Below are positions 43,901 through 51,752 of a DNA stretch of 64,000 nt, one piece after another (the first letter of the stretch is position 1; every line of letters begins with the position of its first letter). Position numbers and translations under genes: made by a program. Source of the stretch: Burkholderia diffusa (GTDB lineage Bacteria; Pseudomonadota; Gammaproteobacteria; Burkholderiales; Burkholderiaceae); assembly GCF_902499115.1 (NCBI RefSeq), contig NZ_CABVPN010000022.1, positions 1 through 64,000 on the forward strand. Reading direction: 5' to 3'. Under the pieces are notes generated by a model. That model was given only the letters and a program-made list of their open reading frames with translations. It made no database searches and was not told where the DNA came from.

Positions 43901-46030
43901 CGCCTGCTCGATCTGGGTGGCGAGTTCCAGCAGGGATTCGGTCGACCGCGCGTTCGCGCGGCCGAGCATCGCGGCGGCGATCCGGGCGTGGGACTGCGCG
44001 CGCTCCGCGCGCCCGGCAAGCGCGTGGACGGCCTCGAGGATGCGGTCGTGAACGAAGCGCCAGCGGTTGCCGGAGAGCGACACGAGGCCCGCCTGGCGCG
44101 CGGGGTCCAGCCAGAAACGGAGTTCGGCCCACGTCTTGCCGGCGGCGGCGCACAACAGCGCGTCGTCGGCATCGGTGCCGATATAGGCCAGCAGCGACAG
44201 CAGCGTTCTCGATTCAGGCGGCAGCCGCTGCATCCGGATCGCGAGCAGGCTCACGACGTTCTCGGTCGGGTGGTGCGCGTCGATGTCCGACGAACGCCAC
44301 TGCCACGTTTGCCGCATCGGGTCGTAGCCGAGGAGCTGCTCGTCGATCAGCGTGCGCAGCAGGTGCTGGATGTGGAACGGATTGCCGCCCGTCCTGCGGT
44401 GAACGATGTCGCCGAGCCCCGACAGCCGGGCCGGCGCCTCCCCGAGCATGCCGGCCAGCATGTGCGTGACGTCGGGTGCGTCGAGCGGCGCCAGCGTCAA
44501 GGCCGACAGGCGGACGGGGTCGAGCTGTTGCAGGAAGCGGCGGAAAGCCGGTGTGTGATCGTGTTGCGGCCCGCTTCGATAACCGGCCACGATGCAGAAA
44601 TTGGCCGGCGGATCCACCGCGATCGACGCAAGAAACGCGAGCGTCGCGTCGTCTGCCCACTGGATGTCGTCCAGCGCCATGACCAGCGGTTCGGCCGGCG
44701 CCGCGAACGCACGGAAGGCATTCACGACGATCTGGCATAGATGAAATTCCGGAATCGCATCGGTATGGTCGAACGCGACGGGCTCGACATCGAGCAGCCA
44801 CGCAATCTCCGGGAGGATGCCGGACAGCAGGCTGGCCTGACGGCCCACACAGTCGCGCAGCCGCGCGGCGATCGCCGCGATTTCGTCGTCGGGCCTGGCC
44901 AGCGCGCTGCCGAACAGCGCGCGCAATGCCTGCAGCACGGGCGCGTAGGGCCGTGCGGGCTGGAATTGATCGACCTTCGCCGACGTGCACCAGGCCGTGC
45001 GCAGCGCCGCTCGCGCATGGCGCATGAAGTCCTCCGCCAGTGCGGTCTTGCCGACGCCGGCCGGCCCGTCGATCAGGACGATGGCCGTTTCGCCGGTTCG
45101 CGATACGGCCGCCAGCACCGCCTCGAGCCGGCGGGATTCGGCTTCGCGGCCGACCAGCTGATCGGGCGCGCGCAAGCCGGCGAGCGGATCGCTGCCGCCG
45201 AGCGCGAACGGCTCGACGCGGCCTGCGGCCAGCCAGTCGCGCCGGATACGTTCGAGATCGTGCTGCACCGTTTCGCAGGACGGGTAGCGATCGGCGGGCT
45301 CCTTGGCGATCAGTTTCAGGATCAGGTCGCTCAGGACGGCAGGCAGGTCGTCACGAAAGGTCGTGGCCGTCGCCGGCTGCATGGCGACATGCGCGTGGAC
45401 CCATTCGGACGTCGACGTGGCCTTGTAAGGCATCGCGCCCGTCAGCAGGCGGAACAGCGTGATGCCGAACGCATACAGGTCGGAACGCTCGTCGACGCAT
45501 GAGCCGTCGGAGACCTCGGGCGCCGCGTAGGCCGCGAAATCGGTGCGCATCGTACTCGCCACGGTGCGTTCCGTCCGACGGTCCCACGCATGGGCGAACG
45601 AGCGGAGCATCACCGTGCCGTCCGGTGCGATGACGAAACTGGCCGGTTGCAGATCGCCATGCAGCCAGCCGCGCCGATGAAGCTCCCCGAGCGTGCGCGC
45701 GGCCTGGATCGCCGCGTCGAGAAAGACGTCGAGCGGCAGCCGCCCGTCCGCCAGCGTGTCGAAGCCGCGCACGTCCGGGCGGGGATAGACGAGCACCGGG
45801 CCGTCCGCGGCGCGGATCAGCGCAACCGGCATGAGCGCCCACGCCGGCTCCAGCGCTTCGTTCAATGCGTATTCGTGCTCGAATTGCCGGCAGCGCTGGT
45901 CGGATTCCCACCCGGTCTGGCACGCGGACCACACCTGCCCCGTTGCTGCGTCGGTCAGGTCGAACCACAGCACGTCGCCCGATCGGACGGCATTCGACAG
46001 GCGGGCGTGCGCCAGCCAGTCGGCATCCAT
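40946..46030 (-). CDS. Pseudokinase/AAA ATPase/GAF/sensor histidine kinase fusion
   Basis: The 1694-residue protein has four modules. Residues 10-265 are a Ser/Thr-kinase fold with HGDL (124-127) and APE (170-172). It has no P-loop, no VAIK lysine, Ser for the catalytic-loop Asn (S131) and SFA in place of DFG, so it is probably a pseudokinase. From residue 290 an AAA/STAND ATPase follows, with Walker A GPAGVGKT (322-329) and Walker B VMALDD, then a long TPR-like helical region. A GAF domain covers about 1270-1420. The end is a histidine kinase with H1481 (ASIAHEINQPL) and the N, G1 (DRGAGID) and G2 (GMGMGL) boxes intact. The start is uncertain: no good ribosome site exists, and longer GTG/ATG starts at 46069 and 46207 are possible. 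The divergent NB-ARC regulator and two response regulators are likely partners. Confidence 0.85.
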   Translation of the reverse strand: MDADWLAHARLSNAVRSGDVLWFDLTDAATGQVWSACQTGWESDQRCRQFEHEYALNEALEPAWALMPVALIRAADGPVLVYPRPDVRGFDTLADGRLPLDVFLDAAIQAARTLGELHRRGWLHGDLQPASFVIAPDGTVMLRSFAHAWDRRTERTVASTMRTDFAAYAAPEVSDGSCVDERSDLYAFGITLFRLLTGAMPYKATSTSEWVHAHVAMQPATATTFRDDLPAVLSDLILKLIAKEPADRYPSCETVQHDLERIRRDWLAAGRVEPFALGGSDPLAGLRAPDQLVGREAESRRLEAVLAAVSRTGETAIVLIDGPAGVGKTALAEDFMRHARAALRTAWCTSAKVDQFQPARPYAPVLQALRALFGSALARPDDEIAAIAARLRDCVGRQASLLSGILPEIAWLLDVEPVAFDHTDAIPEFHLCQIVVNAFRAFAAPAEPLVMALDDIQWADDATLAFLASIAVDPPANFCIVAGYRSGPQHDHTPAFRRFLQQLDPVRLSALTLAPLDAPDVTHMLAGMLGEAPARLSGLGDIVHRRTGGNPFHIQHLLRTLIDEQLLGYDPMRQTWQWRSSDIDAHHPTENVVSLLAIRMQRLPPESRTLLSLLAYIGTDADDALLCAAAGKTWAELRFWLDPARQAGLVSLSGNRWRFVHDRILEAVHALAGRAERAQSHARIAAAMLGRANARSTESLLELATQIEQAKTAPLDGVLALAFADALVAAAEAAAPAAARDRALSFLASAQALLGPHAWSQHYGLASRIGILRSGLLLAIGETAQASDAIDELMARTRTPADRAEAHRLKAAQLTVESRYRQAVDVALAGLALLGVELPAEPAEADLAAACDAVREALDGRAIRDLVDLPVMTDTRVEATMALLTALEAAMFYPSGGLMLLHFATMVRLTLRHGITAASVQGLAWYGVSIVGHHDAYEDGFEFAKVALALVDRHGFERYRSATLIALDQVSVWTQPLSYALERARDAKAAGNASAELRWMCYSCNHIVSDLLSMGEALPAIRDEIDPLLQIARGARYDDIVDLVSTQSEFIDALQLGYHRPIGTWRARPSTKTPMSVLQFWTDVLAGQAAFIFGDADAARASLEAAASSAWSTPAHIMLSDFHLFGVLAGIASDRGATPPERLLERHAPQRARFAAWSERNPATFRNKLALIDAEFARVRGDHIVAMQQYEASASLAAEHGFVHEQALAHELAAHHATSLGLAGPARHQLRLAHACYRRWGATGKAQAMEAQHPFLVMDPSPGGPALPAREDLDFALAMRAAHSLSEEIVLERLIQTLMRNMIVYAGARYGLLLLARHDRLTIEATARVVGSDVIVDIARGEPTEQDVPLSILNTVARTRKPVVLANAQREGMPDHADSLRAHPTRSLFCLPLLKQGALIGVLYLENALTNGVFSPRRIAMLEVLAPQAANALESARLYAELIDENARRLETEAALRHARTELARTAHMTVMGELAASIAHEINQPLTSIVSSVGACMRWLRGTQPDLGEALASLEDIRASGVRAADIVRALRSLARQAPPALAPLAIDDLIRDMLHLTATEIDAKQVALCVDLHCNDIRVMADRTQIQQVILNLVTNALDAMDGLATTSELEIASHVGDGYAVVSVADRGAGIDAEIANRIFDPFFTTKSHGMGMGLAICRSIVEAHGGTLEAAPRDGNGTVLTFRLPVSTTR

Positions 46031-46388
46031 TCGCTTCGTGTCGTCCGGGGCGCGCAAGGGTTGGTTCACGGTAGGGGCAGGTTCGGTGGAGCAGGGTGTA
46101 ACCGGCGCGTCATACGAAATCGGCCGGGCTGGATTGCGCACGTTCGGGCGGCGGCCCGTGCATTGTCCATCAGCCCGACGAACTCTGCAGTACCCCCCGC
46201 GCACCATTCCCGACGACCGGGCCGGCCGGTACCCGACTAAACCTATAGATAATGGCCGGCGCGCCTGCCACGCCATACGATAGGTTCAAGCCTCCCGACA
46301 CGCATCGATGCGTGTCCGGCGGGCCGAACAGGGGGTGTCGCCTCGCGAGGCGGCGCAAGGTGCGGAGCAGCATAAGCGAGTGCGGATC
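46031..46388. other. Divergent gap between sensor kinase and NB-ARC regulator
   Basis: About 360 bases hold both promoters and possibly the true kinase N-terminus, whose frame is open up to 46276. A short AT-rich segment near 46235-46255 (CTAAACCTATAGATAATGG) is the likeliest promoter area. I see no TTCAG or TTATCG site. Confidence 0.4.
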
Positions 46389-47873
46389 ATGTACACGTTC
46401 GGGCGGGTGACGGTTTCCCTTGAGTGCCGCGAAGTCTGCGTCGACGGGCAGCCCCGGTATATCGGCGCCCGGGCATTCGAGATTCTCGAGCTGCTGGTGA
46501 AGGCGGCCGGCAGGCTCGTGTCGAAGGACGAGATCATGCAAGCGGTGTGGCCGAACACGATCGTGGTCGAGAACAACATCCAGGTGCACGTCTCGACGCT
46601 GCGCAAGCTGTTCGGCGGCAAGCACGGGTGGATACGAACCGAATCGGGCCGCGGCTATCGGCTCGCGCCGCCGGCCGACCTGGCCTATGCGGACCGCCAG
46701 CCGGACCGGGTCGAGCCGGCGCGCGGCGCCCGCGCGGGCAGCGCCCCGCGCAAATGTCCGCTGATCGGGCGCGAGCAGGAAGCGGCCGAACTGCACGCGC
46801 TGCTCGAGCGCGAGGCGCTCGTGACGCTGGTCGGCCCCGGCGGCGTCGGCAAGACGCATCTCGCGCTGGAGGTGGCGACGGCCTGGTCGGCGGTGCGCGG
46901 CATCGAGATGGTCCGGATCGATCTTGCCGGCTGGCAGGGCGGCGCGACGCTGGAGTCCGCGGTGCTGGACGCGCTCGACCTGCCGCTCGGCCCGGCCGCC
47001 GGGCCGGCCGACGTCGTGCGCGCGATCGCCGCGCAGCGCGTCATGCTGGTGCTCGATAACGCCGAGCAGCATGTCGACGAACTGGCGGACCTCTGCGAAG
47101 CGATCGCGGAGGCGAATGCCGGCACGATACTCGTCGTGACCAGCCGCGAACCGCTGCGTGTCGCCGGCGAGCGCGTTTATCGCGTCGGGCCGCTACCCGT
47201 GCCGCCGGCCGGCGCGAACCACGGCGAGATCGTCGCGTGCGGTGCGGTGCGCATGTTTCTGGCCCGGGCGCGTGCGATGGGCACCGACATTCCCGCGGAT
47301 GCGAAGACGCTGGACGCGATCGCGACCATCTGCCGCCGCCTGAGCGGCCTGCCGCTCGCGCTCGAGCTCGGCGCGGCCCGCGTCGCGTTGCTCGGGATCC
47401 AGGGGCTGGCAGCCGATCTCGACAAGTCTGTCCTGTCGTTGTCCGGCGGTCTGCGTACGGCGCATCCGCGCCAGCAGAACCTCAGGGCCACCATCGAATG
47501 GAGCTATCGGCTGCTCGACGATGCGGAGCGCACGGTGCTGTGCCGCCTCGCGGTGTTTCCGGATGCGTTCCGGCTCGATGCGGCGTGCGCGCTGGCCGCG
47601 TGCGACGAACTGGGCGCCGCCCGCGTGCTCGACTGCCTGGTCAGCCTTGCATCGAAATCGCTGCTGGTCGTCCATTCGGTCGGACTCTCGAAGCATTATT
47701 CGCTGCTCGAGGTCGTGCGCGCGTATGCGCTCGAGAAGCTGGCGGAGTCAGGCGAAGCTGGTCGCCTGCATGCGCGGTGTGCGTCCTTCGTCGGCGAGGC
47801 GCGCGCGGAGACGCTGCCGCCGGCGCAGGCGACGTCCGTGCAACCGCTGCTGGCGGCACGGTCGTGGGCGTGA
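46389..47873 (+). CDS. Winged-helix/NB-ARC regulator, short form
   Basis: The 494-residue protein has an OmpR-type winged helix at 1-95 (ending RTESGRGYRL), Walker A GPGGVGKT (149-156), Walker B MLVLDN and the LPLALELGAAR motif. It stops soon after the winged-helix part that follows the ATPase (KHYSLLEVVRAYALEKL), so it lacks the long repeat tail of the paralogue at 19695. The start aligns exactly with both paralogues, though its ribosome site is weak. It is divergent from the giant histidine kinase and is followed 103 bases later by two response regulators. This suggests a joint signalling unit. Confidence 0.83.
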   Translation: MYTFGRVTVSLECREVCVDGQPRYIGARAFEILELLVKAAGRLVSKDEIMQAVWPNTIVVENNIQVHVSTLRKLFGGKHGWIRTESGRGYRLAPPADLAYADRQPDRVEPARGARAGSAPRKCPLIGREQEAAELHALLEREALVTLVGPGGVGKTHLALEVATAWSAVRGIEMVRIDLAGWQGGATLESAVLDALDLPLGPAAGPADVVRAIAAQRVMLVLDNAEQHVDELADLCEAIAEANAGTILVVTSREPLRVAGERVYRVGPLPVPPAGANHGEIVACGAVRMFLARARAMGTDIPADAKTLDAIATICRRLSGLPLALELGAARVALLGIQGLAADLDKSVLSLSGGLRTAHPRQQNLRATIEWSYRLLDDAERTVLCRLAVFPDAFRLDAACALAACDELGAARVLDCLVSLASKSLLVVHSVGLSKHYSLLEVVRAYALEKLAESGEAGRLHARCASFVGEARAETLPPAQATSVQPLLAARSWA

Positions 47874-47976
47874 CACACGAGTTGTGCGCGCGTGGCGCGC
47901 AGCGGTAATACCGTCCGACGCGGCGTAAGCTGCATGGCGATGTTCTGGATTGACAAAATTTTCAGGTTCTCATTTC

Positions 47977-48348
47977 ATGGCCATTGTTTGCATCATCGAT
48001 GACGATGCGTCGGTCCGTAAGAGTCTTGCCAGCCTGCTGAAATCGGCTGGCCATACCGCATTGCCGTTCGCGTCGGGCGAGGAATTCCTCGCGGCCGGCC
48101 CGCTGGACGACGCGGCTTGCGTGCTGGTCGATCTGAAGATGAAGGGGATGAGCGGTCTCGACGTCCAGCGTCTGCTGGTCCAGCGCAAGGCGGCGCTCCC
48201 GGTCATCTTCATGTCGGCGCACGGCGACGACGAGTCGGTCCGTCGCGCGCTTGCGCAAGGCGCGGTCGCGTTCTTGCGCAAGCCGTTTCCATCGGACGAT
48301 ATGCTCAACTTGATCGATCACATCGCATCCGGCGCGCCGCCTGCGTGA
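47977..48348 (+). CDS. Single-domain response regulator (FixJ-type receiver)
   Basis: The 123-residue protein is a receiver domain only: acidic pocket D8-D10, phospho-acceptor D52 (LVDLKM), switch residue S80 and lysine K102 (RKPF). Without an output domain it should act by protein contact or as a phosphate sink. It lies between the NB-ARC regulator and a full FixJ-like regulator and is followed by a hairpin terminator. The orphan histidine kinase at 40946 is the likely phosphodonor. Confidence 0.9.
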   Translation: MAIVCIIDDDASVRKSLASLLKSAGHTALPFASGEEFLAAGPLDDAACVLVDLKMKGMSGLDVQRLLVQRKAALPVIFMSAHGDDESVRRALAQGAVAFLRKPFPSDDMLNLIDHIASGAPPA

Positions 48349-48364
48349 GCGGTGGCCCCTTCGA

Positions 48365-48410
48365 CCGGCCGCGCCGCAGGCGGCGCGGCGGTTCCGGTCG
48401 GCCTTTTCTT
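48365..48410 (+). terminator. Rho-independent terminator after the single-domain regulator
   Basis: A G/C-rich inverted repeat, CCGCGCC and GGCGCGG around a six-base loop, is nested in an outer CGACCGG/CCGGTCG pair. CCTTTTCTT follows. It should end transcription of the first response regulator, so the second has its own promoter downstream, where a TTATCG palindrome sits. Confidence 0.7.
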
Positions 48411-48413
48411 AGT

Positions 48414-48427
48414 TTATCATTCGATAA
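48414..48427. promoter_or_regulatory. Palindrome TTATCATTCGATAA
   Basis: This 14-base near-palindrome matches the TTATCGTTCGATAA at 40251 at all but one base. It lies right after the terminator and 28 bases before the start of the FixJ-type regulator, in the likely promoter or leader. It ties this gene to the same control as the VOC/monooxygenase operon, if the motif is real. Confidence 0.55.
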
Positions 48428-48455
48428 TGAAGCGGATGCCTACACAGGAAATGCA

Positions 48456-49130
48456 ATGGCGAGCACGCCGGATATGACGTCGATCGGCAACCGGGGCGGG
48501 GGCGACTCCGCCCCGATCGTCTATGTAATCGACGACGATGAAACGCTGCGGCGCGCGTTGAGCTCGCTGTTGCGTTCGGCGGGATGGCGTGTCGAGACGT
48601 TCGCGTCGTCGCGGGCGTTTCTCGCGTTCGAGCGGCCTGCCGTGCCGAGTTGCCTGATCCTCGACGTGCGTCTCGCCGACGAGAGCGGGCTGGCCCTTCA
48701 GGAGGAAGCGGTGCGAGCGGGCCTGAACGTGCCGATCCTGTTCATGACGGGTTACGGCGACGTGGCCACGACGGTCAAGGCGATGAAGGGCGGCGCGCTC
48801 GACTTCCTGACGAAGCCGTTCGATGACGATGCGATGCTCGATGCCGTCGGTCACGCACTGGCCCGCGATGGCGAGCGCCTCGCGCGCGACCGTGCGCTGG
48901 ACGCGGTGCGCGCGGCCTATGCGTCGTTGACGCCACGCGAACGAGAAGTGATGAGCCTGGTGGTCGCTGGCCTGATGAACAAGCAGATCGCAGCGAATCT
49001 CGGCCTGCAGGAAATCACGGTGAAGGTGCATCGGGCCCAGGTCATGAAGAAGATGCAGGTCCGCACGCTGCCGGATCTCGTGCGGCAAGCGGAGGCGCTG
49101 GGCGTGGGCCCGGCCGGCGCGCGCGACTGA
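48456..49130 (+). CDS. FixJ/NarL-type response regulator with LuxR-type DNA-binding domain
   Basis: The 224-residue protein has a receiver domain (acidic D26-D28, phospho-acceptor D70 in ILDVRL, T98, K120 in LTKPFDD). It is joined by a linker to a LuxR-type helix-turn-helix (SLTPREREVMSLVVAGLMNKQIAANLGLQEITVKVHR). The ATG has an AGGAA site. It is an obvious DNA-binding output for the nearby histidine kinase, which has no other full response regulator in the window. Confidence 0.92.
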   Translation: MASTPDMTSIGNRGGGDSAPIVYVIDDDETLRRALSSLLRSAGWRVETFASSRAFLAFERPAVPSCLILDVRLADESGLALQEEAVRAGLNVPILFMTGYGDVATTVKAMKGGALDFLTKPFDDDAMLDAVGHALARDGERLARDRALDAVRAAYASLTPREREVMSLVVAGLMNKQIAANLGLQEITVKVHRAQVMKKMQVRTLPDLVRQAEALGVGPAGARD

Positions 49131-49210
49131 GCGGGACGGCCTGATCGTTCGACGCAACGGCGCCGGCTTCGACGCGGTGCGCCGGGCCGCTACGATGCGG
49201 ACGACGGCAT

Positions 49211-50179
49211 TCATGCGGCCACTTCGCTGTCGGCATCCGCGGTGTGCGTGACGGCGCGCGCGTCGTGTCGCGCTGCCGGCCCGGCATCGGGGTTGTCGTC
49301 GAACGCCGCGACGAGATGTTCGGCGAGCGTTCTGATGCGCGCGGGCAGGTTCCGGCGCGAGTGATAGAGCAGCGATGCGTCGAGGTCTCCGACCTGCCAG
49401 TCGGGCAGCAGGCGAACGAGTGCGCCGTCGCGCTCGAGCGGCCGCGCGAGATGCTCCGGAAGCACCGCGAAGCCGGTGCCGCGGGCTGTCGCGAGAATCA
49501 GCGCATCGAGGCAGTTCGAGCGGATCGCGCCGGCCAGCCGTATCTCGGCGCTCGCGCCGGTACGCCGGTGCCGCAGCGGCCATACCGAGCCGCTACCCGG
49601 TTTGCCGCCGCGCGCATCCATGCGTTCGAGCGCCTGTGGCGAGTCGGTTGCCCCACCTGCGGCGCGATACCGCGGGCTCGCGTAAAGGCCCATCGGGATG
49701 CGCCCAAGGCGCCGCTCGATGCACGTCAGGCTCGACGTGCGTTCGGTGACGATCGAGAGATCCGTTTCACCGCTCAGGGCCGCGCTCGGGTGATCGACCC
49801 AGTCGACCCGGATTCGTACGAGCGGATGCTGCCGATTGAAATCGGCCAGCACCGGCACCAGGCGATCGACGCCGAACAGGTTCGACACCTCGATCGAGAT
49901 GTCGCCTTCCATCTCGCTGGCATTGACGTGACAGCAATCCGAAAAGTGCTCGTATTGCTCCAGCAACGCGCGCGCCTGCTCGAGCACGTCTTCGCCGACG
50001 CGCGTCAGCGTCACCTTGCGCGTCGTGCGGTGAAACAGCAGCACGCCGAGCGACGTTTCCAGGCACCGGATCGCGCGGCTGATGCAGGGAACGCCGAGCC
50101 GATGGGCTTCGGCGGCTTTCGTGAAGCTGCCTTGTTCGGCAACCGTCTTGAGTATCTCGAGTGTTTTCAGGCGATCCAT
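49211..50179 (-). CDS. LysR-family transcriptional regulator
   Basis: The 322-residue protein has a helix-turn-helix at 9-45 (LKTVAEQGSFTKAAEAHRLGVPCISRAIRCLETSLG), the HRTTRKVTLTRVG wing, and a CrgA-like effector domain. The C-terminal 20 residues are a charged tail. Earlier in-frame starts lack ribosome sites. It lies on the same strand as, and 148 bases after, the efflux outer-membrane gene. It is the natural candidate to control the efflux system. Confidence 0.9.
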   Translation of the reverse strand: MDRLKTLEILKTVAEQGSFTKAAEAHRLGVPCISRAIRCLETSLGVLLFHRTTRKVTLTRVGEDVLEQARALLEQYEHFSDCCHVNASEMEGDISIEVSNLFGVDRLVPVLADFNRQHPLVRIRVDWVDHPSAALSGETDLSIVTERTSSLTCIERRLGRIPMGLYASPRYRAAGGATDSPQALERMDARGGKPGSGSVWPLRHRRTGASAEIRLAGAIRSNCLDALILATARGTGFAVLPEHLARPLERDGALVRLLPDWQVGDLDASLLYHSRRNLPARIRTLAEHLVAAFDDNPDAGPAARHDARAVTHTADADSEVAA

Positions 50180-50327
50180 GACACGTCTCGCTTCAGTGGA
50201 TTCGGACATGACCAATTTATGCGGCACGCTGGCGCCAGGCAACGCAAAAAACGTTAGGTTAGCTTAAGAGCGATATGAAAATACGTGAGGCCGTTTGAAC
50301 CGAGGCAGCGGGCGCGTTGATGTTTTT

Positions 50328-51752
50328 TCAGAACCGGTCTTCGCGATTCGCGACGTTCGCCGGTTTCGCTGCAGGCGGTGCCCATCCGCCGCCCAGCGCG
50401 CGCACGAGATCGACCGTCGCGATGGCGAGTGCCTGGCGGCTATGAATCAGCTGGCGTTGCGCGGTCAGTGCGTCCCGGTCCGCGTCGATGACCTCGAGAT
50501 AACTGACGTAGCCGTGCCCGTAACGGTTCAGCGACAACCGCGCGGCTGCTTCGGTGGCGCGGGCCGCGCTGTCGTAGCGCACGATCCGCTCCTTCTGCGC
50601 GGCGATGTCGTTGAGCGCATCCTGGACCTCGCGCAACGCGCCCAGCGCGGTGGCGCGATAGTTCGCGTCGGCGAGTGCCGCGCCGGCCGTCGCGGCGGCC
50701 ACCGCGGCCTCGCGCTTGCCGCCGTCGAACACCGTTTCGGCCACGCTCGCGCCGAGGCCCCACAGGGAACTGTTGCGGTCGAGAAACGTGTGGAGGTCGC
50801 GGCTGGCGAATCCGCCCTGGGCGGTCAGCGTCAAGGTCGGCAGCCATGCGGTGCGGGCGACGCCGATTTCGAGCGACGCCGCGTCGACGCGGCGCGCCGC
50901 CGCATAGACGTCCGGGCGTTGCGCGAGCAGCGCGGACGGCAGACCGGGCGGCACTTCCGGCACGCGCATGGCGGACGCGGTCGGCGCGACCGTGAAGGCG
51001 GTCGGCGAGACACCGGTCAGCACGGCGAGCGCATCGACGAGGTTTTCGCGCAGCCGCCGGCTGTCCGCGAAATCGGCGCGAGCCGTATCGAGATCGGCCG
51101 CCGCACGCAGCGCGTCGAGATCGCTTGCCGCGCCGGCCCGCACGCGCGCGGCGATCACGTCGAGCGCGGTGCGTCGCAGCTCGATCGCGCGGGCGAGCGT
51201 CGCGAGATCCTGCTCGACGAAATGGAGCGTCAGGTAGTCGCTCGCGACATCCGTCGCGACGCGTAGTCGAACGGCTGCACGATCCGCGTCGGCCTGCAGC
51301 ACGTTCTGCCTGCCGATCTCCGCATCGCCACGCAGGCGCCCCCACAGATCGACTTCATAGCTGGCGTTGAACGGCACCGACCAGTTGTGCATCGTGCGTT
51401 TCGGCAATGCGTTGTCGACCGTGCCGGATACGCGCGAGCGGCTGAACGACGGATCGACGCCGACGGTCGGCGCCAGTGCGGCTTCGCGCACACCGAGCAG
51501 CGCCTGCGCCTGGTCGACGCGCGCCGCGGCGGCGCGGATGTCCTGATTGCCGGCGAGCGCGGCATCGACGAGCGCGACGAGTGGCGGATCGCCGAACGAT
51601 GCAGGCCATTCGACGAGCGACGGTGCGAGTTCGCCAGGCGCATCCGCATGGCGGAACCGGTCGGAGCCGACCGCGACGGGAGCGAGCGGCTGCGGCGCGA
51701 TCGTGCACGCGCTCAGCAGGCCGGCGGCGAGCAGGGCGGCGAGGCGGGTCAT
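50328..51752 (-). CDS. Outer-membrane efflux lipoprotein (NodT/OprM type)
   Basis: The 474-residue precursor has a lipoprotein signal (lipobox LLSAC, lipidated C16). Two TolC-like repeats follow, with characteristic coiled-coil segments (RAAAARVDQAQALLGVREAALAPT and YRATALGALREVQDALNDIAAQ). It forms the outer-membrane channel for the membrane fusion protein encoded just before it, with which it overlaps by four bases (ATGA). Confidence 0.93.
   Translation of the reverse strand: MTRLAALLAAGLLSACTIAPQPLAPVAVGSDRFRHADAPGELAPSLVEWPASFGDPPLVALVDAALAGNQDIRAAAARVDQAQALLGVREAALAPTVGVDPSFSRSRVSGTVDNALPKRTMHNWSVPFNASYEVDLWGRLRGDAEIGRQNVLQADADRAAVRLRVATDVASDYLTLHFVEQDLATLARAIELRRTALDVIAARVRAGAASDLDALRAAADLDTARADFADSRRLRENLVDALAVLTGVSPTAFTVAPTASAMRVPEVPPGLPSALLAQRPDVYAAARRVDAASLEIGVARTAWLPTLTLTAQGGFASRDLHTFLDRNSSLWGLGASVAETVFDGGKREAAVAAATAGAALADANYRATALGALREVQDALNDIAAQKERIVRYDSAARATEAAARLSLNRYGHGYVSYLEVIDADRDALTAQRQLIHSRQALAIATVDLVRALGGGWAPPAAKPANVANREDRF

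Noticed and set aside
42182..44740. 852-codon plus-strand frame inside the sensor kinase gene
   Set aside because: Antisense to conserved ATPase and repeat domains, with arginine-rich composition and no ribosome site.
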